Shown here: positions 36,100-42,210 of the stretch, one piece after another
How the letters are laid out: the number at the start of each line of letters is the position of its first letter
How positions within the stretch are numbered: the stretch's first letter is position 1
NCBI RefSeq assembly: GCF_009601705.1
Contig: NZ_CP045687.1
Location: 2,501,320-2,543,529, forward strand
Origin: Sulfolobus sp. E5-1-F
GTDB taxonomy: Archaea > Thermoproteota > Thermoprotei_A > Sulfolobales > Sulfolobaceae
DNA length: 42,210 nucleotides
Direction of reading: 5' to 3'
Notes under the pieces: generated by a model
What the model saw: only the letters and a program-made list of their open reading frames with translations
Databases searched by the model: none
What the model was told of the DNA's origin: nothing
Program-made: the position numbers and the translations under genes

Positions 36100-37243
36100 T
36101 AGTACTTTATAGATTTTATCGTAGTCTGAATAGTTTCTTATAGTCAAGGAAGTATCCATAAACGTTTTTCAAGTACCTTGAGAGAGCCTTTACACCAAGG
36201 TGGGAACCGAGCTCATACTTCAAGATGTGGAGGAAGTTCACAACTAGGCCAACAAGCTTCATGTATCCGAGGATCTTGACTACGCTCTTGAACGAACTGC
36301 TCCTAAGGCCTAGGACCTTCAAATCCCTTATCACAGTTTCAACATCCCACCTATTCTCCCAAGTCGTTATTACCTCCTCAGAGGTCATGGTTAGGTCGGT
36401 CGTGAAGAAGTACCTCCTCCCGCAACCTTTATAATTATTAACTACAATTAATTTAATAGGAACGCCGAGGTACGTGACGGAGAACTCTCCCTCGGGGAAC
36501 TCGGCGACCGGCACGGATCTACCTCCCTCGGTAACCCGCGCGCTCGCCTTAAGTTCCGAAACAACACCGGGCAGAAGAGTTCTCCTGTTCACGTACCACG
36601 AATCGAACGCTATTGAACTAACGTTAAGCCTCCTCCTCACTTTCTCTATCAGCTCAATTGCGATTTCGATCTTCGTTCTGAACTGGACTGGCTTCCCTTC
36701 TTGTTTCAAGATATTCACGACTTTTTGTGGTAGGTAGATCTCGAGGTGGATCAAGTAGACCTCGTTGGTTTCCAAGTCCCTTATTGTGGCTACAAGGATT
36801 TGGTGTGCTGGGATGTAGGTTTTATCCTTCCTGGAGTAGAAGAATTGGGTCATGTGAGCTGAGACCCACGCGGCTTCAGCGTAGTATTTCTCGTTTAGTG
36901 TGTCGTCTATTGAGAGCTGGACCTTGTGTTCCCCTACTAATTCCTTCACTACTTCGATTAGATCGACCTTAGCGACCTCCTCTAACTTCCTCAAGGCGTA
37001 TTCGTAGTCAATTCCAGCCGTGGTGCACTTGGTCCTCATTGATCCATCTTCGATCAGAGATGCGCCCAGTAACTTCACTAGGGATTTACTGCCTAGCGTC
37101 TTCTTCACTTTCTCTAGGTACTTCCTTACCCTTGCAAATCGTCTGTTGAAGAGACTCGTTATTTTCATTGTTTAGTCTTGGTATTATCATCCTAAAAAGT
37201 TTTTAAGGTATTTCAAATTGACGTCATTTTCAGGAAACTACTA
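36100..37243 (-). mobile_element. Insertion sequence with intact DDE transposase, 1144 bp
   Basis: Bounded by short imperfect inverted ends, TAGTACTTTATAG on the left and TAGTAGTTTCCTG on the right when reverse-complemented (9 of 13 match), with 6-bp flanking duplications. It carries one intact minus-strand transposase. The DNA is visibly richer in G+C than the flanking AT-rich genes, pointing to origin elsewhere. The features fit the IS4-superfamily or ISC1217-like groups of Sulfolobales; the exact name cannot be settled by eye. Confidence 0.87.
36116..37168 (-). CDS. DDE transposase (IS4-superfamily-like)
   Basis: 350 aa, uninterrupted. The catalytic triad can be placed at D in VQLSIDDTLNEKYY, D in SIAFDSWYVNRRTL, and E in WENRWDVETVIRDLK, the last resembling the Y-x2-R-x3-E-x6-K signature of IS4-type transposases. 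Basic residues near the N-terminus (RRFARVRKYLEKVKK) should bind the ends. As the frame is intact, the element may still be active. Product of a single-ORF element. Confidence 0.87.
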   Translation of the reverse strand: MKITSLFNRRFARVRKYLEKVKKTLGSKSLVKLLGASLIEDGSMRTKCTTAGIDYEYALRKLEEVAKVDLIEVVKELVGEHKVQLSIDDTLNEKYYAEAAWVSAHMTQFFYSRKDKTYIPAHQILVATIRDLETNEVYLIHLEIYLPQKVVNILKQEGKPVQFRTKIEIAIELIEKVRRRLNVSSIAFDSWYVNRRTLLPGVVSELKASARVTEGGRSVPVAEFPEGEFSVTYLGVPIKLIVVNNYKGCGRRYFFTTDLTMTSEEVITTWENRWDVETVIRDLKVLGLRSSSFKSVVKILGYMKLVGLVVNFLHILKYELGSHLGVKALSRYLKNVYGYFLDYKKLFRLR

Positions 37244-37249
37244 TCCTAA
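37244..37249. repeat. Target site duplication, right copy (6 bp)
   Basis: TCCTAA directly after the element; the MscS reading frame resumes through it. Confidence 0.82.
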
Positions 37250-37515
37250 AATGAAAATCAGATTACCAGAAATTTACTTCACGGGAAAAAATGGAGGTAC
37301 AAACGCTTTTACTATTATTTTACATTTCGATGATATAAATCAACTCAATGACATATTAAGTTTAGTAAATGAGGCATTCGATAAGGTTTACTGGGAACTT
37401 AAGAAAAAGAGTTAAATTATAGATCAAGTCTAATACTAAAATAGAAATGTATTAAAAGATTATATTATATGTTATAGTTTAAACTTTATTATACACAAAG
37501 CCACACTAATATATA

Positions 37516-37929
37516 ATGGAATGGACAAAGATAATAAAAACCAAGCACGATATCGATATAGTAGTCAAAATAATAGCTAATCCAGAATTTTTCATACCTT
37601 TAGTTTTGCCGGTTAGGAAATTTATTCTGAGTTCTGATAAATTATATAGATGTGAAGGGGATATAGGAGGATTACCCGTTATTTTCCATGGCAGAGAATA
37701 TGTTGGATCTTATACAATTACTCACGTAATTGAATTTTATAAACAACCAAACATCTCTGGAAAAATAAATATTCAAGGTATCGAGGATAAAGTAAATATT
37801 ACCGTATTACTTCAGAATTTATATATTATATATTTACCGTTAAGAGTATACATATCCAATAAATTAAATGAGCTAGAGAAAATATTTGATGAGAAAATTC
37901 GACTAGAGAGAATAAAGAGAAAACTTTGA
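37516..37929 (+). CDS. Hypothetical protein, 137 aa
   Basis: Soluble-looking, beta-rich protein with no recognised family. It starts MEWTKIIKTKHDIDIVVKII, has a middle LPVIFHGREYVGSYTITHV, and ends in a charged helix (NELEKIFDEKIRLERIKRK). A SRPBCC/START-like ligand-binding fold is conceivable from the strand pattern, but there is no motif to prove it. A TATA-like CTTTATTA at 37484-37491 lies about 28 nt upstream of the ATG. The next gene is convergent and 7 nt away. Confidence 0.6.
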   Translation: MEWTKIIKTKHDIDIVVKIIANPEFFIPLVLPVRKFILSSDKLYRCEGDIGGLPVIFHGREYVGSYTITHVIEFYKQPNISGKINIQGIEDKVNITVLLQNLYIIYLPLRVYISNKLNELEKIFDEKIRLERIKRKL

Positions 37930-37936
37930 CTACTTA

Positions 37937-38257
37937 TTATTGTTTATCCACGTTGGGTTTTAAAAGTTCGATGACTTTCTCCCTAGCATAATACAAATTC
38001 TCTCTTATCTTTATAAACTCCTCAATATGTGCCCTCAACAATTTACCCTTTTCAGTTATTTCATAGAGCCTCTTTCCATTTTCAGTTTTAATGCTTAAAG
38101 CACCTGTTTTTATTAATTGATCTAAATATTTCTGAGCTACTGCATAATTTATGCCAGCGCCATATATAACCCTTGTAACACCGCATTCAGGATCGCAACT
38201 TTTCAATATATCAAGTATTATTTCCATTTCTCCTCTTTTACGCCGTTGAAGTTGCAT
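37937..38257 (-). CDS. Sso10a-like winged-helix DNA-binding protein
   Basis: 106 aa. The body is very like Sso10a: EIILDILKSCDPECGVTRVI, YGAGINYAVAQKYLDQLI, then ALSIKTENGKRLYEITEKG for the winged helix, and a C-terminal helix (RAHIEEFIKIRENLYYAREK) that would form the antiparallel coiled-coil dimer. Family members coat or bend DNA in Sulfolobales. The N-terminal extension MQLQRRKRGE is basic. The ATG at 38257 has a TATA box (minus strand TTTATAAC, 38279-38286) 25-26 nt upstream, so I prefer it over the ATG at 38227. The cysteines in SCDPECG are an unusual pair. Confidence 0.87.
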   Translation of the reverse strand: MQLQRRKRGEMEIILDILKSCDPECGVTRVIYGAGINYAVAQKYLDQLIKTGALSIKTENGKRLYEITEKGKLLRAHIEEFIKIRENLYYAREKVIELLKPNVDKQ

Positions 38258-38288
38258 ATGATAATATATAAGTAGAAGGTTATAAATA

Positions 38289-38305
38289 TTATCGGAAAAT
38301 TTAAT
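38289..38305 (+). repeat. Inverted repeat, arm next to the Sso10a-like promoter
   Basis: TTATCGGAAAATTTAAT. It pairs with 38378-38395 allowing one gap. It lies directly upstream of the TATA box of the Sso10a-like gene. Confidence 0.55.
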
Positions 38306-38377
38306 AACAGCGAAAATATTATAGGAATAGATTGAAATTTAGAACTCAATATTAAAACCTAACAAGAAATTATCATG

Positions 38378-38395
38378 ATAAAATTTTTCCGATAA
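38378..38395 (-). repeat. Inverted repeat, distal arm
   Basis: On the minus strand it reads TTATCGGAAAAATTTTAT. A perfect 12-bp palindrome TTATCATGATAA (38370-38381) abuts it. Confidence 0.5.
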
Positions 38396-38434
38396 GTTAA
38401 TGGTACTTCGATGTAAGTTTTTGGAGGAACTCTT

Positions 38435-39454
38435 TTAATCAGACAACTCTAGGAGTTCCCTAACCTTTTGAAAAGTCGATGGATTTCCTAGGACTATTAA
38501 CTGATCTCCGGGGTTCAGTTCTGTATCCTTATTAAAATAAGGATCTATTTTGTGGTTTCTAATAATAGCTAACGGAATAACTTCATTAGGCAAATCACTA
38601 ATTTTCTTCACCTTCCTAACTTCAAAGATTCCAATTATCATATCTCCAGTTCTTTCTGGAAATATTAAGCTTGCAATATTTGTTGAGAGAGCAGCACTAG
38701 CTGCTATTCTGCCTATAATGTCTTCACTCGGTATTACCAAATCTGCTCCAGCAGTCTTAAAGAGATCAGTTAATGAGTAATCATTAATTGCAACTATTAC
38801 TTTTAGGGGAGGGTTAAGTTTTTGTAGCTTAAGTGTTATTAACAGAGCTTCCATATCGTTATCCATTATAACTATAGCATTTTTTGCATAACTGATACCA
38901 GCTGAAATTAAGTTATTATCGTCCTTAGGATCACCTAGGATTACTGCATCTCCTCTGATACCGTTAGCAATGTCTTTAGAACTGGTCAGCACAATGTAGT
39001 CTACACCAAATCTGTTTAGTCTCCTAACCGCGCTAAGTATTTCAGTACCGTTACCTATTAAAATAGGATGACCTTTCATATGTCTGCCTCTCCATCTGGC
39101 TTTTGCGTCATTCCATGTAGCTCTACTTATTAAGGTAGCTACAATATTCTGTATTATGCTAGTATATAACCCTACCGCAAGAATAATAGTTAACGTTAAT
39201 GCTATCTTTTCGGTAGATGACATTTGGTAAATGTTAGGTGATTATAATCCTACTGTAGTTACTACATTCACTCCAGTGTATATAGCGGAAATCCAGTCTA
39301 AATGCTGATAGTTTACAAAAACTATTGCGTTAATGAGTACTGCTACACCTAACAATATAATTTGAATATAGATCCTCTTAAATACTGAATATGGTGCAAC
39401 TAGATTTTCTAAGATCGGTATAACTATCCTATTCCAAACTTTATCCTTATTCAC
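38435..39454 (-). pseudogene. K+-channel-like protein with RCK domain, stop codon in the pore
   Basis: The minus frame runs from GTG 39454 to the stop at 38435-38437 (340 codons), broken only by a TAA at 39242-39244. The first part has a basic N-terminus, a membrane helix (IYIQIILLGVAVLINAIVF) and the pore helix DWISAIYTGVNVVTTVGL, where the stop replaces the next residue of the selectivity filter (TVGYG in most channels; TTVGLY would fit). After it comes a second helix and an RCK/TrkA-N ligand-binding domain (HPILIGNGTEILSAV, DAVILGDPKDDNNL) with a TrkA-C-like end. A TATA-like box at about 39478-39484 supports the GTG. The downstream ATG at 39223 could express the RCK part alone. Confidence 0.84.
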
Positions 39455-39537
39455 AAGTAGGATTTAATGTTATAATATTTTAAATAACCGCTTGGATTTG
39501 GGAAAATCCTTAATAGCATTGCCTCATTATTTCAGTC

Positions 39538-40629
39538 GTGAGGCTAACAAATAGAAGGAATTTCTTAAAATTACTCCTCATTTCCTCATCATTGTCGGTC
39601 TTGGGTAGGTTATCAATTAGTGAAATGCAACATGCTCAAAATGGTTTAACACCATTTGGTTCTTGGTATGTGGCTCAATATAGTCAAATTGTACCCGATA
39701 TACTACTGAGTAACTACGTTTTAACAGTAGATGGTGAAGTCGAGAACCCAGTGCAATTAACTTATCAAGATCTACTTAACATGCCTTCAATTGAGGTTAA
39801 GGATACGCTTCAATGCGTTTCAGACCCCTACTTTCTCAGAGCAAATATCGTCTGGAAAGGAGTACCATTAAGTTATATAATCGACATGGTTAAACCTCAC
39901 TCTAATGTGATAAAAATAGTTGGATATAGTGCTGATGGCTACACTGCAGATTTGCCTATAGTGAAGGCAAAGGAACCAAATGTACTAGTAGCTTACATGG
40001 CTGATGGTAAACCATTGCCACAAGTGCATGGATATCCAGTTAGGCTTGCAGTACCGGGATGGTGGGGATATACTTATATTAAATGGTTAGTTAGGCTTCA
40101 CTTCACATCTAAAAACGTTTTAGGCTACTGGGAATCTCTGGGGTACCCGATTATGCGAAAAAGTAACATTGGAATGATTATCTCGGCAATAATTCCGACA
40201 TTTACGTTAATCTATCAACCAGTTTGGATATTAGGACTAATGACAACTTCTATATCTTCTACTAAGGCCTTTGATCCAACCTTTAAGGATTCAATTTATA
40301 GCTCTAATTTCAGAAAAGATACTTCAATAATCCTACTAGTCTTATCAATCTTAGAGGGTATTTCGGGATTCGGTGCAGGGCCTCAAACTTCGAATATAAT
40401 TAGTACATTAACCTTTAACTTGTTAAATAGAGGAAACTCTTTAGAATTGCACCTAGTTCTAATAATTCCATTAGCGCTATTCTTCATCTTACATACTGTT
40501 TCTGGATTTGGGTCATTATTGCTTTCAAGAGGTATCAAAAATCCTATATTATTCAAATACATTATCCCTATAACTTGGATAATAATGTATCTCGCAGTAG
40601 TTTATTTAGATCTATACTACTTCTTATGA
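39538..40629 (+). CDS. Sulfite-oxidase-like molybdoprotein fused to a membrane domain
   Basis: 363 aa. A Tat-type twin-arginine signal (TNRRNFLKLLLISSS) precedes a sulfite-oxidase/YedY-like molybdopterin domain: the molybdenum-ligating cysteine is C93 (DTLQCVSDP), followed by ANIVWKGVPLSYII, VHGYPVRLAVPGWWGYTYIKW. From about residue 205 on, the protein is membranous with about four helices, including SLELHLVLIIP and LFFILHTVSGFGSLLL, placing H305 and H319 14 residues apart on one helix, as in haem-binding b-type cytochromes. I read it as an exported molybdenum enzyme with its own quinone-linking anchor; that role is inferred. It lies beside a broken formate dehydrogenase, another molybdenum enzyme. 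Confidence 0.85.
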   Translation: MRLTNRRNFLKLLLISSSLSVLGRLSISEMQHAQNGLTPFGSWYVAQYSQIVPDILLSNYVLTVDGEVENPVQLTYQDLLNMPSIEVKDTLQCVSDPYFLRANIVWKGVPLSYIIDMVKPHSNVIKIVGYSADGYTADLPIVKAKEPNVLVAYMADGKPLPQVHGYPVRLAVPGWWGYTYIKWLVRLHFTSKNVLGYWESLGYPIMRKSNIGMIISAIIPTFTLIYQPVWILGLMTTSISSTKAFDPTFKDSIYSSNFRKDTSIILLVLSILEGISGFGAGPQTSNIISTLTFNLLNRGNSLELHLVLIIPLALFFILHTVSGFGSLLLSRGIKNPILFKYIIPITWIIMYLAVVYLDLYYFL

Positions 40630-40678
40630 ACTAAATGGTCATTTTAAATAAGAAAATATCCAAAATTAGTAATAAAGA

Positions 40679-40686
40679 TTTATATA
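40679..40686 (+). promoter_or_regulatory. TATA-like box upstream of 40709
   Basis: TTTATATA centred 26-27 nt before an ATG at 40709, so a transcript probably starts here. Confidence 0.45.
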
Positions 40687-40708
40687 TATGCATAAAGTAA
40701 TGTAGATT

Positions 40709-40921
40709 ATGTACTCTAAAAAGAGGAAATACTATACAATACGAAGGATATCAATCTGTAATTCGAGTTATGGAATATTCAAATGTGATGATAAGGAGAG
40801 ATATACCCTAATAGCGTATACTTATGTAAGTAATCTAGCGAGCTCCTTATTTTTAACTTTTGAAAATTTTAGTAACAAACTTTTTAAGAGCTCCACGAGA
40901 GATGATTTTTCGTGCCAGTAA
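40709..40921 (+). CDS. Doubtful 70-aa ORF before the formate dehydrogenase gene
   Basis: An open frame starting MYSKKRKYYTIRRISICNSS, unlike any family I recognise. It might be a decayed accessory gene or an untranslated leader region. For: the well-placed TATA box at 40679-40686. Against: composition, and the end runs past the promoter and start of the following gene. Listed with low confidence. Confidence 0.25.
   Translation: MYSKKRKYYTIRRISICNSSYGIFKCDDKERYTLIAYTYVSNLASSLFLTFENFSNKLFKSSTRDDFSCQ
40881..40888 (+). promoter_or_regulatory. TATA box of the formate dehydrogenase gene
   Basis: TTTTTAAG centred about 27 nt before the GTG at 40912. Confidence 0.5.
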
Positions 40922-42210
40922 AACTATCTATAGATAATAAAGAGAATATAGCTAATGAAGGAGAGACAATTTTATCAGTGCTAAAGAGGAATGGTATTTA
41001 CATTCCCACACATATGTTACAACCAAGGACTAGTTCCTATAGAAAGCTGTGATTCTTGTTTAGTTGAGGTTAACGGGAAGCTAGCTAGAGCTTGTTCAAC
41101 AATAGTCGAAGATGGAATGAGAATTTCAGTCAACTCTAAAAGAGCTATGGAAGCAAGAAAAACCGCAATCTCCAGAATACTAAGGTATCATAAGCTTTAC
41201 TGTAGTATTTGTGAAAACAATAATGGTGATTGTGTTCTTCACGAAGCAGTAATAAAATTGAATATTAACTCTCAAAAGTATATAGAAAAGCCTTATCAAG
41301 TTGACGATAGTGGCCCCTTCTATGTATATGATCCATCTCAATGTTACTATGCGGAAGATGTGTTGAGGCTTGTCAAGACTTTGCGGTAAACGAGGTAATA
41401 TGGATTAATTGGGATCTCAATCCCCTAGGGTTTTTGGGATAATGGCAATCCAATAGGTAACTCCTCTTGTGTAAATTGTGGTACATGCGTTACAGTTTGT
41501 CCAGTTAATGCGTTGATGGAGAAGTCAATGTTGGGAGAGGCTGGATATCTCACCTGGATTAATAAGGATTTAAAGAAAAAGGCAATAGAAGCCATAGGGA
41601 AGGCTGAGGACAACTTCAGTTTATTAATGACTTTCAGCGAGATTGAGGCTAGGGCTAGAGACTCACAAATAAAGAAGACTAAAACTGTGTGTATATATTG
41701 TGGTGTTGGATGTTCGTTTGAGATTTGGACTAAGGGTAGAAAGATAGTAAAAGTTGAGCCGAAACCGGAATCACCAGCTAATGGTATTCTAACTTGCGTG
41801 AAAGGTAAGTTTGGATGGGACTTCGTAAATAGTCCAGAGAGGATCACTAAACCATTAATAAGAAAGGGGACAAGTTCAGGGAAGCTAGTTGGGATGAGGC
41901 TATTTCATACATAGCTAAGAGGTTAAAGGAAATTAAGGAAAGATATGGTCCAGATTCCATTGGTTTCATAGCCTCAGATAAGATGAGCAATGAAGAGGCT
42001 TATCTATTGCAGAAATTGGCAAGGGCTATAATAGGCCCAATAATGTAGATAACTCAGCAAGATACTGTCAAGCTCCGGCAACAGTTGGTGGAGAACAGTG
42101 GGAATAGGTGCTGATTCTGGTACAATTAAGGATATTGAAAAGCAGACCTAATTATAATTGTTGGACACAATACCACTGAGAGCCATCCCGTGATAGGAAG
42201 TAAGGTAAAA
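40912..42210 (+). pseudogene. Formate dehydrogenase alpha subunit, multiply frameshifted, continues past the window
   Basis: Starts at GTG 40912 (PVKLSIDNKENIANEGE). Joined across frames it gives a NAD-type formate dehydrogenase: [2Fe-2S] domain (PHICYNQGLVPIESCDSC), a C-x-x-C [4Fe-4S] region (YCSICENNNGDC), two ferredoxin-type clusters (LCGRCVEACQDF and CVNCGTCVTVCPVNAL), the molybdenum-enzyme [4Fe-4S] (CIYCGVGCSFEIW, GILTCVKGKFGW), and ARYCQAPATVG with the probable Mo-ligating cysteine. Frames change near 41005, 41345, 41425-41440, 41868, 42033, 42090 and 42140. Several lie in short homopolymers (CCC, GGGG, AAAA). Real decay or base-calling errors both fit. Confidence 0.85.

Larger units (their letters stand above)
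35388..37415 (+). pseudogene. MscS-family mechanosensitive channel, broken three ways
   Basis: Pieces read as a small-conductance mechanosensitive channel: an N-terminal membrane part, the pore helix and first beta-domain residues (GGAVGGIIIGLAVQTIAQN), then in another frame SGILVTSSRTIRLNDSV and ISWIWGGPIIGEVSK, then ISLLFTEIKTINGNTIKIPN, and after the insertion KMKIRLPEIYFTGKNGG to TAA 37413-37415. Damage: a frameshift near 35790-35800; a 4-nt tandem duplication (AGTAAGTAAG, around 35881-35890) just before a TAA; and an IS insertion after FP at 36099. Removing the IS and one target copy joins NDSFP to KMKIRLP in frame. The channel would have protected against osmotic downshock; it is now almost certainly non-functional. 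Confidence 0.87.

Noticed and set aside
36225-36972. Three + strand open frames across the transposon
   Set aside because: They lie opposite the intact transposase and come from its GC-rich codons; no recognisable protein.
1-42210. CRISPR arrays, tRNA, rRNA, defence islands
   Set aside because: No regularly spaced repeats, cloverleaf-like genes, rRNA-like sequence or known defence-family proteins were seen. The AAA/membrane-protein set is not linked to any nuclease or toxin motif.

Overview
The window looks like chromosome from a thermoacidophilic crenarchaeon of the Saccharolobus/Sulfolobus solfataricus–islandicus group. The support is AT-rich DNA, many genes with an archaeal TATA-like box about 26-28 nt upstream of the start codon (leaderless transcripts), frequent GTG/TTG starts, class III (pilin-like) signal peptides on sugar/amino-acid binding proteins, a GlcSTUV-type glucose ABC transporter, an Sso10a-like chromatin protein and Sulfolobales-type insertion sequences. 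The species call is inference.

Layout. (1) 1-6456, + strand: fatty-acid/acyl-CoA degradation cluster: end of a medium-chain alcohol dehydrogenase, acyl-CoA dehydrogenase, acyl-CoA ligase, thiolase with its DUF35 Zn-ribbon partner, and 3-hydroxyacyl-CoA dehydrogenase. (2) 6462-9109: GNAT acetyltransferase and malic enzyme (-), then an EamA transporter. (3) 9141-10960: a DsrE-like protein and a four-helix membrane protein whose gene is split by a decayed IS1-family element with a perfect 8-bp target duplication. (4) 11021-16511: muconolactone-isomerase-like protein, a divergent acetate pair (SatP-type permease and acetyl-CoA synthetase), a broken hotdog thioesterase, and a selenium-binding-protein/methanethiol-oxidase homologue. 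(5) 16492-19712: small Sulfolobales proteins and two MFS transporters, one carrying two nonsense codons. (6) 19748-24371: glucose ABC transporter. (7) 24631-29485: branched-chain-amino-acid-type (Liv) ABC transporter with a frameshifted binding protein. (8) 29486-35058: a sparse stretch with a predicted 28-aa leaderless ORF, a metallopeptidase/creatininase pair, and a membrane-anchored tandem AAA ATPase followed by two membrane proteins. (9) 35388-42210: a decaying tract: an MscS channel broken by a frameshift, a 4-nt slippage and an IS insertion; a K+-channel-like gene with a stop codon in its selectivity filter; an Sso10a-like regulator; a Tat-exported sulfite-oxidase-like molybdoprotein fused to a membrane domain; and a formate dehydrogenase gene carrying many frameshifts, running off the window.

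The main theme is transport plus acyl-CoA and acetate metabolism, overlaid with unusually many recently broken genes. Two IS insertions can be reversed exactly on paper: removing the element and one target copy restores the local reading frame. No CRISPR array, tRNA or rRNA was seen, and I found no clear new defence system. The least explained parts are the tandem AAA/membrane-protein locus, the molybdoprotein–membrane fusion, the 28-aa ORF and the inverted repeats next to the Sso10a-like promoter.
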